A stretch of DNA of 64,000 nt, from the NCBI GenBank assembly GCA_004431415.1, contig QPMI01000256.1, forward strand, positions 25,131 to 89,130, read 5' to 3'. A program made the position numbers and the translations under genes. The DNA comes from Cyanophora paradoxa (Eukaryota; Glaucocystophyceae; Cyanophorales; Cyanophoraceae). Under the pieces are notes generated by a model, which was not told the DNA's origin, did no database searches, and saw only the letters and a program-made list of their open reading frames with translations. This document shows, in pieces, positions 23,058 to 34,086 of this stretch; position 1 is the stretch's first letter; each line of letters begins with the position of its first letter.

Positions 23058-23067
23058 AGGCAAGGCT
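23058..23067. other. Empty target site of the 368-bp TIR element
   Basis: Single AGGCAAGGCT, flanked by CGGACTCAGTG on the left and TCCGCACAAATGTTGAAAG on the right, matching the flanks of the insertion at 9,603-9,990. Confidence 0.88.
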
Positions 23068-23079
23068 CTCCGCACAAAT

Positions 23080-23532
23080 GTTGAAAGAACGTCTCTCAGA
23101 ACTCAGTTTCATTTTCTTATTTGTGCATTGGAAAAAGACGAAGGCGGCGCGTACGCCAACCCTCTCTAACATAAATTGTGGTGTTGAGACACCCGATTGG
23201 ATGCTCAAGTGGCTTCCACCCGTGGAGTGCAGCGGGCTTCCACCACCGGCTCGCGTCTTCGTGATCACGCGACGACCCCACCCAGGTAAGTATGATTTGC
23301 TCCACCGTCCCAACCGGGTCTATCGAACGCGGGGGGCGCGATCGCGAGCCCCGAGGTGGGACCCCGCCCCCGCCGGCCGGCCGCCGCGCACCGGCCCCGG
23401 CCGCGGGGCGCGGGCGGCGATCGCACGCCCGCCGCCTCACATCGAGTGCCCGCGCGCCGCGCGCCGCGCCGGCGCCCGCCGCAGCCGGCCTGGCAAGTCA
23501 TGCGGCCGCCCGCCCCCTTGACGTCCTACGTG
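23080..23532 (+). pseudogene. Orphan first exon and partial leader intron of the desaturase gene
   Basis: Near-identical to 10,000-10,452, including the CCACCCAG|GTAAGTATG donor (at about 23,287). No acceptor or desaturase exon follows; the DNA runs into the 3' end of the oppositely oriented PGAP1 gene. It may still be transcribed, but the desaturase itself is absent. Confidence 0.7.
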
Positions 23533-23799
23533 CCTTGACGGCCGCGGGCATACGAGCCTGCGAGCTACGTATACCCTGCTGGTCCTCAGGCCTTGCAATT
23601 GCATGCCACCTGGCGCATATGCATGCCACCCGCTGATCATCGGATCCGGATCTGCAGACCTAGCCTAGCGATCTCAAACTCCGTCCGAATCGCCCGGCGC
23701 TCATGATTAGACTCTCTGAGAGGCACGGTCCGGGGCTTTGATATCACAATATCGATTTTGGTCAAATCGGAGAGAGCTATAGCTTGGTAGGGAGGCGCG
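23533..23799. other. Short spacer downstream of PGAP1
   Basis: Contains GCATATGCATGCC-type palindromes and no supported exon. PGAP1 transcription from the minus strand ends here. Confidence 0.4.
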
Positions 23800-26700
23800 C
23801 TACCGGCGCTTCTTGAGCTCGCGGCCCTTCGAGCTTGCATGGCCGGCCTCCGCCTCGGGCGCCGGGGCGCCGGCCAGCTGCACGCCCTCCGGCGCCTCCA
23901 TGCCCCCGACGACCTGCGGGGCCGCCGTTGGCCGTCGAGCGTGGCGCCGGGGCGGCGGGCGGGGCGGGGCGGGAGGGGCACGATGAGGATGGAAACGAAG
24001 GCGGGGATGTAGGGGACGCAGTAGAGGCGGGCGAAGCAGTGCGAGAGCGCGAAGACGGAGAAGGCCCGCGTCTGCAGCGCCCGCAGCGCCCCCTCGCCGA
24101 ACGCCGCCAGCCGCGGCCGCCCCGGGCCCCCGCCCGAGGCGAGGCTGCAGGCGTGGAGGGCGCAGACGGCGGCCGCCATGGAGGTCGGGTCGGCCTGGAA
24201 GATCCAGTGGCCGTGGGCGAGGCGGAGGGTCCAGGCGGCCCCCGCGGGGGCGACGGCGGCGAGCGCGAGCAGCTGCAGCAGCAGCAGCGCGGAGAGGGCG
24301 CCGTAGCCGGCCTCCCGGTCCCGCTCCTCCTGCGAGCCCGGCGGGCAGCGGCGGGCGGCGAGGCGGGCGAGGGTGGGGAGGAGGCAGAGGAGGGCCGAGG
24401 CGGCGAGGGCGTAGGCGGGGTGAGCCGCGCACGCCAGCGCCACGAAGAACGCGTACGACGCCCGCCGCACCAGCGACGGCCCCGCCTCCCCGGCGGCGCC
24501 CGGCGGGGAGGGCGGCGGGGGCGGGGCGGAGGGGAGGAGGAGGGCGGAGAGGGCGAGGGGGGCGGCGATGAGGCGGCGGAGGAGGAGGGCGAGGCCGAGG
24601 GCGAGGAGGTGGAGGGCCGGCAGCAGCAGCCGCACGTGCGGGAAGGGCGCCCCCTGCGGCGCAGTGAGAGGCGGGAGGGCAGGGGAGGGCGGGGCGGGTG
24701 GCGGACGGCGCGGGCGGCGTCGTCCTCGAACCAGCCGGGGAGGAGGGTGCCGAGGAGGAAGAGGGCGGCGCACTGCAGCGGCGCGTCCTCCAGCATCGCC
24801 GCCTCCAGGTGCGGCGCCTCCCCTGCCCCGCCCCGCCCCGCCCCACCCCCGTCACCCCACGCCCCGCCACCGCAGGCGCGCGGGGGCCGGGGGGCACCCT
24901 TCGTGCGCCACGCGTTGAGGAGGCGGACGAGCGCCATGGCGACGGCGGCGGCGGCGGTGGGGAGGAGGGCGGGGCCGAACCAGCGGAGGAGCTGGGCGGC
25001 GGCGCCGGGGAGGTGGAGGGAGAGGGTGACCTCGTAGGGGTGGAGGGGGTCGGAAAGGATGAAGAGGGGCACGTCGGCGCGGGGCGGCTCGCCGGCCGGC
25101 GGCGCCTCGTGCAGCCGCATCTCGAACGACGTCGCGTTAGCCACGAACACCTGCCCGCCCCCGCCTCGGGCCCCGACCAAGCGCCGCCCCCCGCGCCCCG
25201 CCCCCCGCGCCGCCGCACCTCCTCAGCGATGCCCGCGGGGGGGTACGCGTAGTACGCGAGGGGGTGGAAGAGGGGCTCGCCCTCGCCTGCGGGGCGCGTG
25301 AGCAGAAGCGGGGCGCGCCAATGCGAGCCTCCGGGCACGGGCCTTTGGGGGTGAGCCAGACGCTCGGGGGGAAGTGGACCGAGCCGCCGCCGAGGACGGT
25401 GATGTTCATGAGCGCCGGCCGGCCTGCGCCGGGAGCCGCGCTCCGAGGCTCGGCCCCGGCGCGCCGCGCAGGCAGGGCGAGGCGGGGAGGGACACACGGG
25501 GCGGGAGGGCGGCGCGGTGCGGGGGCAGCGCGGCGGGGGCCTCCGCGCGGGAGTCGAGGGCGCGGAAGAACTGCGCCACGAGGAGCGTGCGGGCGCCCCG
25601 GGGCCGGCGAGCGCCGCCGGCAGCGACACGAGCAGCCGGTCGTGCCCTGCGCGCTGCTCGCCGGGGTGCGGGGCGGGGACGCGGGGGCGGGGCGGGCACG
25701 GTGCCAGAGGGAAGCGGGGAGGAGGAGGACGCTGGTGGGGAAGGGCGGTACGGAGGCGGCGTCGGGCGCTTCGGGCCCCTGGAAGGCCGGGCGCAGGCCC
25801 GGCGCCCCGAAGGCCAGCGGCGAGACGTCCACGGGGCCGGCCTGGGGGAGCCGCGGAGAGCCCCTCAGTGGCAGCGCGGCGTGCAGAGAGCCGGGGCGTG
25901 GCGCACGGGGCCGCGCGGCGCGCCCTTCTTCTTCGCCTTGGGGGCGCTGCGGGGGGCCTCGGGCCCCTCGGGCGAGCCGCCCTCGAACTCCTCCTCGTCG
26001 GCGCGCCGCCGCGCCGCCTCCGCAGCGTCGACCTCCTCCCCGCCGGCGCCCCGCTCCCGGCCCTCCTTGCCCGACCCGCCGCAGAGGAAGACGGAGGGGC
26101 CCTCGCCATCCCCGAGCGGCCGGTCCGAGATCAGCACGAACGTGTCCGCCGAGCGCCGCCTGCACCGCCCCCGTCCCCGCCCAATCGACCGGCGGCACAG
26201 CCGCAAAGCGTGCGGGCGCGGGGCGCGGGGCGCACAGCCTGTCGGTGATGGTCCAGGCGTAGGCGGCGCGGCCCGGCTGCACGGTCCGCAGCATCGGCTC
26301 GCTCTGCTCCGCCGCGCCCGCCCTCCCGCACTCCGCCTCCGCCTGTTCAACAGGAGAACGGGCCCGGGATCAGGGGGGAAGGGTGGGGGGAGGGGGACGC
26401 ACGGCGGCAGAGCGGCGGGCGCGGGCGGTGGGCGGCTCGCGGCGGGCGGAGGAGAGCTCGTCGGCGTCCTGCGCGCCCCGCAGCCCGAGCAGCGCCGCCG
26501 TGCGCCTGCGTGGAGCCTCAGCGCCGCGCCGTGCGGCAGGAAAGGGCAGGGGCGCGGGTGGCGGGCCCCGTGAGGCGCTCGCGGAAGGCGCGGAGGCGGT
26601 CGGCGGGGCCGGCGTCGGGGCGGGCCGCCAGCGCGTGCAGCACCTCGTCCAGCGCCCGCACCACCTGCCCTGCCTGAGCCGGCCGCCCGGCACCCGGGGC

Positions 26701-28104
26701 GGGGGCGGGGGCCGGGCCGGGTGGAGCACCTGCTCGCACCAGACGATGGCGAGGTGGTCGGGGGAGGCCCAGGCCCCCTCGAGGGCCGTGGTGGAGAGCG
26801 CGAGGGAGCGCGACGGGTGCACCAGGCCGGCGACGCCGCACAGGTCGCTCCGCACGAGCGCGTCCCGCTGGCCCCCCGCGATCGACACCAGCACCAGCTC
26901 CGCCAGGTCTGCGCCCCGTCGCCCGCCCCGCTCGGCGCGGCGCGGCGCGGCGGGCCGAGGCGGGAGGCAGAGAAGGAGCTCACGGGGCTCGCGAGCGGGC
27001 GCGAGGGGGGCCTCGGGGCCCGCCTCCGGGTCCGGCTCGGCGGGAGCGGGGGCCGGGGCGACGCGCTTGCGCCAGAAGCCGTTGACGGCCTCGTAGAAGC
27101 GCGCGACCGACATGTCCGACGCCAGCGGCGCCGCCCTGCCCGGCGCCGCCGCGTCGGCCCCGGCGCCAGGGGGGCGAGCGGCAGGGCTTTGCCCGGGGGT
27201 ACCGGTGCGGCGTGGCGAGGGTGACAATGGTGCGAATGGAGCCCGGGGCGTGGTTCGGGAGCGTCACGGCGGCCCGCGCCGCCATGCCGCCCATAGAGTG
27301 GCCCACCACCACCACCGACTCCGGGGCCGTCTCCGGCTGCGCGGGGGGACGGCAGGCGCACGCGCGCGTGTTCGGCGCTGTCCGCTGCCGCGGGGCGCGC
27401 GGGGGCATACGTTGCGCGCCCTGTAGAGGGCGAGAATCGTGTGGATGCAGTCGTTGACGAAGTAGGACTGTCGGGGAGGTCAGCGGCGGCGCTGGGGCGA
27501 GGCGGGGAGAAGGCGGGGTGCGGGGGTTAAGCGCCTGGTCCCAGAGGACCTCGCCGTGGAAGGCGGAGAGCTCCTCGCCGAAGTCGATCGAGAAGTAGTC
27601 GAAGGCCGGCGCGCCCCGCCCGTCCGCCCCCTCCCCCCGCGACACCGCGTGTTCCCGCGACGCCAGGCTCCGCACCTGCCGCCCCCCGCCCGATCGCCCG
27701 TGCAATAGAGGAGCGCGAGGGCCTTCCACCTGTCGGTAGCTGCCGGCGTTGCCGGGGACGAAGAGGACGGGTGCGCCGGAGACGTCGGTCACGTCCACGG
27801 TCTGCGGGCTCGAGCTCGGCCGACGCGCGGGGAGGGGGACGCGCGCTGGAGCGTGTCGACGCACGTTCGCGTCCATTGTGGAGCCGTCGCGGTAGAGGTA
27901 CAGCCCGTATCCAGCCGTCGCGCGGCGCTTTGCGCCCTCCGGAAGCGGCGCGGGCTCCACAGGCACCGGGAAGTAACCCGGCCACATGTACGACATGCCG
28001 CAGTAGTTGTGACCCGTCGCGACATGCGCCTGATACACCGCGAAGCCGACGCAGGCGGCGGCCGTGAGCCCGAGCATCACCGCCAGCGCCGCCCGCAGCG
28101 CCAT
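23800..28104 (-). CDS. PGAP1: GPI inositol-deacylase, PGAP1/Bst1 family
   Basis: Start at 28104 gives MALRAALAVMLGLTAAACVG, a signal-anchor helix, followed by CGMSYMWPGYFPV and YGLYLYRDG as in PGAP1. Further spliced motifs: PVLFVPGNAGSYRQVRSLAS (~27,780-27,660), FDYFSIDFGEELSAFHGE (~27,600), a CIHTILALYR exon (~27,440) and the lipase nucleophile GHSMGG (~27,290-27,303), then TLATPH and SPDHLAIVWCEQVL (~26,750). The 3' half encodes many hydrophobic helices and ends in a basic tail (GRELKKRR). PGAP1 is an ER enzyme removing the inositol-linked acyl chain from GPI anchors after attachment to protein, which allows ER exit. It diverges from SSNA1 across a ~156-bp promoter. Exon edges in the C-terminal half are approximate. 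Confidence 0.87.
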
Positions 28105-28260
28105 CGCGAACCCTCGTCCGCTGGAAGTGCTAGCGCACAGATATATGGCGGAGTCGGCGTTTACCTCGGTGAAGTCGGCGGGTTCAAGTCGGCTTGAAGT
28201 CGCTCGCTCGGGGGTACAGAAGCGTTGAGCAAAGCCAATTCCGCCGCAGGCCCTCCAACG
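28105..28260. promoter_or_regulatory. Compact bidirectional promoter (PGAP1 / SSNA1)
   Basis: Only 156 bp separate the divergent start codons. The interval contains AGATATATGGCG near 28,140, a weak TATA-like stretch, and no coding sequence. Shared regulatory DNA for both genes is inferred from spacing alone. Confidence 0.5.
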
Positions 28261-29032
28261 ATGACCCAGCAGGGAGCCACGCTTCAGAACTACAAGTGAG
28301 TGCTCTGGTTGTTTCGTGTCCGCACGCGACCTCCCGCGGTGGCCTCGGGCTTTTGAACTGCGGCACCGGCTAGGCACCCGAGAAGCGCCTGACGCTCGCC
28401 CTCGCCCGCTCGCGCAGCAATGAGCTCGTAAAGTGCATTGAAGAGCTCAAGGAGAGGAGGGAAGAGGTTAACCGGCAGATTGCGAAGGAGGAGGAGGTGC
28501 GCCGCGGGGCTCTCGGAATACCCTAGCTTTGCATGCTTCGGAGCTAGTAACGCACTCTCAAGCTTATTGTTGAGCGCTCTGGGACCTGGGAGCCGCCGCT
28601 GACTTTGCCGCCGCAGGAGAAGGCGAAGATCCAGAAAGACATGCAGGTGTGCATCGCCGCCACGCCTGGCATTGTCGGGCATATCCTCACTGTACTAATC
28701 CCTTTCCACAGATCCTGCAGGAGCGGCTCACGCGGATAAACGATAGGTCCGCCGTGCCTTGTTCCACGCTGTGCCCTACGCTTCCGGTGGCCGCCGCTAA
28801 CGCTCGCCGATACTCCAGTTTGCAGCGAAAGTATGCCAGCCGCAACGAGTACGACAAGACCGTGATGGAGACAGAGGTCCGTATCGCCCGCATCCAACTG
28901 CAAGCGAGGCTAACCGTTCTTCCTCTCCACCAGGCGGCATACATTAAAATCTTGGAGAGCTCTCAAACACTACTACACGTGCTCAAGCGGGAGTCGGCAA
29001 CGCTTACGAAGAAGAAGCAGTCCTCTTCGTAG
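28261..29032 (+). CDS. SSNA1: SSNA1/DIP13 microtubule-associated basal body protein
   Basis: Six exons (28261-28295, 28418-28497, 28617-28646, 28712-28746, 28819-28876, 28934-29032) splice by GT-AG into a ~110-residue coiled-coil protein. It starts [18 protein letters not shown] and contains [17 protein letters not shown] and [15 protein letters not shown], the hallmark sequences of human SSNA1 and Chlamydomonas DIP13. The family localises to centrioles, basal bodies and axonemes and forms fibrils that stabilise or branch microtubules. Its presence indicates that the organism builds centrioles or flagella. Introns carry CTGAC/CTGACT branch-like motifs 10-20 nt before the acceptor. Length and start agree with the family. 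Confidence 0.96.
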
Positions 29033-29641
29033 CTTTATTTCTCTTAGCTTTAGGTAGGACTTGTTGTAAATCCAAACATGCGCTGCAGTGGTGCGAAGTC
29101 TTGCTCTCTCAACTTTCTTTCTCTCGGTTTCCTTCCCCGCAGTCCCCACGTGGAAGTCCCCCCCGGCCCCACTGCCGGAGCTCACGAGCGCGGCCGAATG
29201 CTGTGCGGCCCGAACCAGGCGCAGAGGGTGCTCGAGAAAATTTTTTGTTTCACTCCATCGGCTACAGCTCTCAAAACAGAACCTCCGGATCCTATCTAGT
29301 CTGTCGGCGGAGAAGGAGGCGTCGGATCGGGAAGGGGGATAGCGCCTTAGCACTAGTGGAAGCCTAGATCGACGGTGTCGCTGTTAATGTAAGATGCTAA
29401 CTAAAGGAAGAGAGTGACGGGCAACCGCGCGGGGACCGCCGGCAGTGGCTGTGCTGCGGCGCTCGGGGACCCGGGACGACGGTGCCAAGGCGCCTCGTCA
29501 GCGGCGATCGCGTTGAGAGACGTTGATGGATGTTGAGAGCGAACGCTTGAACGAAAGATGGCTGCGTACGCGAGGACACTGATCCGGGAAGGATCGAACG
29601 AAAGCCGCGTGTGGAACCAAGAAGCAGAAAGGACGACCAAG
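29033..29641. other. Spacer between convergent genes SSNA1 and CGR1
   Basis: About 600 bp without supported exons; both neighbours end here. The stretch downstream of the SSNA1 stop is pyrimidine-rich (TCTCTCAACTTTCTTTCTCTC near 29,105), presumably 3' UTR. Confidence 0.4.
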
Positions 29642-30136
29642 CTATCGCTTGATGATGCTCTTCAGCTGCTTCTTGCTCATCTTCTTGATCTTCTCCGTCT
29701 TCGATATCTGCGCCGCGGCCGAACCCTGAGCTGCAGCCTGCGATCGAGCAAGGACCGCCTGACCTTCTGTACGACGGCGCTCTTCATCTCGTTCTCCTCC
29801 CTCATCTTCCTACGCTCCTCCGCTCGCTTCCGCTGCAACTCTTTCAGAGCGCGCTTCTCGTCCCGCAGCGTCTTCTCCTTCTTCTTGAGCAGCGTCCGCT
29901 CAAGGCGCGCCTTCTCCTTATCCTCCCATGTGGACTTCAGCTGCTTCACGGCGACCCTGGAGCTCGATCTGCAACGGCGGAGTCAGCGCGAGGCAGCACT
30001 TGCGCTGGTGATCGTCTTGCCTTTGCGCCTTCTGCTTCCAGGCTCGTCCGGATGCGGGACGCCCATCCTTCACTGCAGGCTTGCTCGCCGGCGCCTCCGC
30101 TGAGATCGCCGCTGCTGCGCTCGCCGACTCCGGCAT
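29642..30136 (-). CDS. CGR1: rRNA-processing protein CGR1/CCDC86 family
   Basis: Three exons on the minus strand (30136-30000, 29968-29764, 29707-29642). The spliced product has GRPASGRAWK, the signature near the start of the Cgr1 domain. It continues with a very basic coiled coil (STWEDKEKARLERTLLKKKE, then LKELQRKRAEERRKM) and ends VVQKISKTEKIKKMSKKQ followed by LKSIIKR, closely paralleling the VVQVI..KLKRAKKKQLRSIEKR ending of CCDC86. Yeast Cgr1 is nucleolar and needed for 60S pre-rRNA processing. Both introns are GT-AG with TGAC-type branch motifs. Start at 30136 is the first in-frame ATG before the domain. Confidence 0.9.
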
Positions 30137-30780
30137 CGAGGGGGGGGGAATGATCGAGGCTGGGCCGAAGACAAACTCGGTTAGCTAGCGGCATCCCCAA
30201 GCCAACTGCGCCTTTGCGCGACGCACAGTGAGCTCACTCGAGCAATGCTGCTGCTGTCACCTGGCTCTATGCAGCCGCCTGAGCACTAGCCGGACATTTG
30301 TGCCGGCCCGGCAGGTGCGCCAACAGTAGCTACAGATGTTCGCCGACAGCTGGGGCGTGCTCGCTGGTGGACCCGGACCAGGAAGCCGGTCAAGCAGTCG
30401 GAGCGCGCTCCATGTGGACGCATGGGCTGGCCGCAGCCCAGGCGACGTCCTTGCGAGGCGGAACATAACCACCTCGAGCTCTCTGCCTGTGCTGTCGGCG
30501 AGTCTATTTGCACCGCCTCGCACAGGTGCAGGCTCTGCTCCGAGCAACCAGCGTTGCTGGGCCTGACGCGGGGCAGGCCCGACCCCCAACGACGTGAGAG
30601 GTCCAGCTTGGTCGAGGCAGGAGCAGCGCAAGCCGAATTCGAAGGCGCTGCAGCTTGCGCGGCCCGCGACCTCGGATGCGATCCTCAGACAGGAAAGGCG
30701 CTGCCCGGCCGAGGTCCTGCAGAAGATCTTGGTGGGTCGCCGCCGCGTCGCGCCTCCGCCCTGGCTGAGCGCTCGTAGCC
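30137..30780. other. Spacer between divergent genes
   Basis: Intergenic DNA between CGR1 and the p25-alpha-like gene. A CTGTAGCTACTGTTGGCG-like region near 30,320 and CACAGGTGCAGGCTCTGCTC near 30,525 have no recognised meaning. An upstream exon of the next gene may start near 30,790 (frame SAKETVWNTCELLRRAK). Confidence 0.35.
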
Positions 30781-30939
30781 CGCCCAGCACGCCGCCGTCT
30801 CTGCGAAAGAGACCGTCTGGAATACCTGCGAGCTCCTGCGGCGGGCCAAGTGCGAGCGCCGCGCCGCGCCGCCGCGCCGCGGGGCGCCGAGGCAGCGGGC
30901 TGCAGTTGCTTCCCGCACACGCGGGACGCGTCGTGGCTG

Positions 30940-33296
30940 ATGCGGGAGCGGGGGCGGCGGGGGACGACGCTGGGCGACCTGGAGGCGCTGGTGCCGCCGA
31001 GCAAGCAGAAGAAGAAGGCGAAGCCGAGGGCCGAGGAGAACCCTGTCCTCCGCAAGGCCCGCAACCTCCGCGTCGAGTTCGACCAGGCGCGCCTCCGCAC
31101 CCCCCGCCTCCAGCCCCCTTCCCCTCCCCCCGCTCCACCCCTCCCCCCCCGCCCCTCCCCTCACCTTCGCGCTGACGGCGTGGCGCAGATATTCAGGTCA
31201 GTCGCCGGAGACGTTCAGGCGAATGCGCAGCGCCGGGGCGTTGAGGAGGGGGGGGGCGGGGGCGCAGCGAGGACCTGGTGGAGCGGGAGCTGGCCATCCT
31301 GAAGATCACGGAGTACACGAGGGACCAGGTCGTCGAGCTGTGCGCGCCCCTCCTGCCCCCCCGGCCCCGAGCCCCGCCCCGCCAGCAGAGCGGGGCGCCC
31401 CTAACCGCGACCCCCCGCCCCGGCAGCCGCGAGATGATCTGGAGGGGATTCCCCGGTGCGGGGTACCCTCCCCCCGCCCGGGGCCTCTTCCGAGGGACCG
31501 GGGTCGGTGGCAGAGCTGCGGGGCATCTTCTTCACGTACGCGCGGCTGGAGCTCTCCGTATCGCAGGCGAAGATGCTCTCCGACGCCCCCAACATCGCCG
31601 TCCGCCGACCCCGCCCCGCCCCCGCCCTGCCCGCACCCCGCGGGCGCTCACCGGCGCCCCGCGCAGGGCCCGAACGACATGGAAACGATCAGCAAGCTCG
31701 AGTTCTTCCGCTTCTGCAAGGCTCGCCCGCCCGGCCCCCCCATTCCGCAGCTCGGGGCTGAACGGGGGCGAGCACCGCCTCGTCGCCCCGCAGGACTGCA
31801 AGCTCTTCGACAACCGGTTCTTCACGACGAGCATCGCCGAGCTGCTCTTCATGGGTCTGCCATCGTTCCGTCGCTTCCCACTGCTTCGCCACACCGAATG
31901 CCATCGTTCGTTTTCCTCACAGCTGTCAACCGCGCCGATCAGCTCGGCTTCGAAAAGTGCGGGCCCGAGAAGGAGAGCTCGAGGCCGGGGTTGCGGCTGG
32001 GAGCTCAGGGGCCGGTCCGCGCAGGTACCAGCAGGAGCTGGCCCGCGCGGGGGCGAGGCACCCCTCAAACGCAGGCGGCGCGGGGCCCGCCGAGCGGCGC
32101 GACTCGACGCCGCCCTCCACCTCGGCCCCGGCTGGAGCACCCCGGCGGCCCTCCCGCGGCGACGGCTCAGCCGCCGACCGCGAGAAGCGCGCCGCCGCCC
32201 GCCCTCCGCCGGCGGCTCGCCGGCCCCGCCGCGGCGCCTCTGACGTGCGGGGGCAGGCGCTCGGAGGAGGCGGACTCGGAGGACGTCTTCACCCTCTCCG
32301 AGTTCCTCTCCTCGTCCGCCCCGCCCCGCCCGTGCCTCCTCGCTGCGCCGCCCCGCGAGCCCCGCCCCGCAGCCTCATCCGCATCTCGTTCCTGAAGTAC
32401 ACGAGCAAGTTCCCGGACCTCGCGATGCGCCTCCGCCACCTTCTGGTCCGCCCCGGGCCCCGCAGCGGCGCCTCGGCGAGGCCGGCGACGCGGGGCGCCC
32501 CTGCGCGCAGAACCACGACGTGCTGCCCAACGCGCGGCAGGAGAACAAGGACTTCTTCCGGCGCATCCTCATCGAGCCCGGCGTCTACGAGGCCCGCCCC
32601 CCGCCCCGCACCGCCCCCCGCCCGCCCCGCCCCCGCCCCCTTCGCCCCCTCACCCTCGCCCCGCGCAGGTCGTGCGGAGCTACCGGCGGGTGCTCTTCAA
32701 GGCGGGCCCCCCCGCCGCACTGCGCCGCGCTGCGCAGCGCGTCGAGCGGGGCTGCAGGTCTTCCAGAAGTACGCCGCGGCCGACGCGACGGACACCCTCC
32801 TCCAGGCTCGCACGTCCCTGCCGCCCGCCACCCCCTACCCCACGCCACCCCGCGCGACCCCCGCGCCAGCCCTGCGCGGGCTGAGGCTCGGGGGCCGGGA
32901 GCAGGGCGCCGCCTACAACGAGAAGCTGAACCTCAAGGAGTTCGTCCGGTGCGGCCTCACCCCCACCCCAGAGCCCCATACTCCTCGCCCTCCCCGGCGC
33001 CGGCGAGCGGGCGGGGGCAGGGTCTTCGAGGACGGCGAGTTGATCGGGGCGGGTGGGCTGACGCTGCGGCAAGTCCGCGACGCCTTCGCCCTCGCCCAGG
33101 CCGAGCTCGGCGACGAGGCGCCTGCCCCCCGCCCTCCCCCCGCCCCGCCGCGTCGGCCTCGTTTGAGGGGCGGGGCGGGCAGGTGGCGGACTTGACGGGG
33201 GCGGGGGCGGAGTCGCGGGTGGCGGTGGAGGTGGACGACGACTCCACGCAGATGGACTTCAACGAGTTCATCGAGGCGCGCCACGCCCCCGCGCAG

Positions 33297-33329
<33 letters not shown>

Positions 33330-33740
33330 CCCTCTCTCCTCCCCTCACCGCCGCCGCGCAGGGTGTCTGCCGGTGCGCGGACGCGCGGGCCGGCATGCCT
33401 TCAGAGACGGAGGACGGTGCGCGCTCGAGCTCGCGCCGCGCGGGGGCGGTGGCCTCTGAGGCGGGAGCCAGACGAGGGGAAGATGAAGATGATGGTGGCG
33501 GCGGGCATCCGCTCCCTGATGGCGGCCCTGCTGCGCGGCCTGGCCATCCCCGACCCGCACGGCGAGCCGCCCAGCCCGCGCCGCCTCGCCGCCCTCCCCT
33601 TCGCCGCCCGCGCGCCCCTCAAGGGCGTCGCCACGGCGCGGCGCGGGCCCGGGCCGGGCGCCACCTCCCGCTCGGGAGCCGCGCGGGGCGGGTCCCTCCT
33701 CTCCGACGACGACGACGACGATGGAGGGGGCGGCGGCTGA
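30940..33740 (+). CDS. Protein with p25-alpha/TPPP- and EF-hand-like repeats
   Basis: At least fifteen small exons. Recognisable pieces in order: TTLGDLEALVPPSKQKKK, LRGIFFTYARLELSVSQ, ETISKLEFFRFCKDCKLFDN followed by FTTSIAELLFMG, VFTLSEFLSS..LIRISFLKYTSK, VVRSYRRVLFKVFQKYAAAD, EKLNLKEFVRCGL, GGLTLRQVRDAFALAQAEL and DDDSTQMDFNEFIEA..CRCAD. The pattern 'sl.eF.rFckDckl.d..ftt..i..lF' followed by 'mdF.eFieal.r.A' is that of p25-alpha (TPPP) and related calcium-binding repeats, seen singly or in tandem in ciliary and cytoskeletal proteins. The C terminus is Arg/Ala-rich and acidic (SDDDDDDGGGGG). Several introns are GC-AG (32592-32668, 32702-32757), and one has a C32 run. The start is uncertain; an exon further upstream is likely. 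Confidence 0.65.
33297..33328. repeat. 32-nt C homopolymer in an intron
   Basis: C run in the intron after the DFNEFIEA exon of the p25-alpha-like gene, C on the sense strand as in the other genes. Confidence 0.9.
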
Positions 33741-34086
33741 CGCGCCCGCCGCTCGCCCACTCGGCGGCAAGTCGGCGCTCGATCTTAAGCTTATTCTCAC
33801 ACATTGTACATGTGAGTTATTTATCGACCGCAAACCCCCCTCGGGCTCGGCGGCTGTGTATTCTTCAAGTATTTGGTTCACGGCAACGTCTCTTTGCGAA
33901 TGATTTCGGGAGGCCTGACATCAAGGCCTGTCAGTAGATGAGGAGAGGACATGAGGCTGTCCTACGCATGCATATGCACCGGTACCTAAAAACTAAACTG
34001 CGCTACTTGAAGACGGCTAGGTATGCACCAAATAATACACCGAGGCCCGCGACTCGACAGAGATCGATCTGTGGTCTAAAACTGGC
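33741..34086. other. Spacer between convergent genes
   Basis: About 350 bp; 3' regions of the p25-alpha-like gene and SLBP. No coding sequence supported. AT-richer than the flanking exons. Confidence 0.4.

Larger units (their letters stand above)
21721..23532. repeat. Right copy of the duplicated promoter block
   Basis: Contiguous 1.8 kb, homologous in pieces to the left block: 21,721-22,735 to 4,889-5,945, and about 22,780-23,532 to about 9,370-10,452. Homology ends within the sequence TTGACGTCCTAC, which in the left block is followed by the acceptor of the desaturase leader intron. The left block is longer because it contains ~3.4 kb of extra DNA and the 368-bp TIR element. Confidence 0.85.

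Noticed and set aside
23835-26573. Long plus-strand open frames of about 400 codons
   Set aside because: They are antisense shadows of the PGAP1 exons, without domains and with compositions expected from reversed GC-rich codons.
10807-33328. Short C-rich introns as introner elements
   Set aside because: They share composition and branch motifs but not alignable ends, lengths or target duplications, so a transposon origin is not supported by what I can see.
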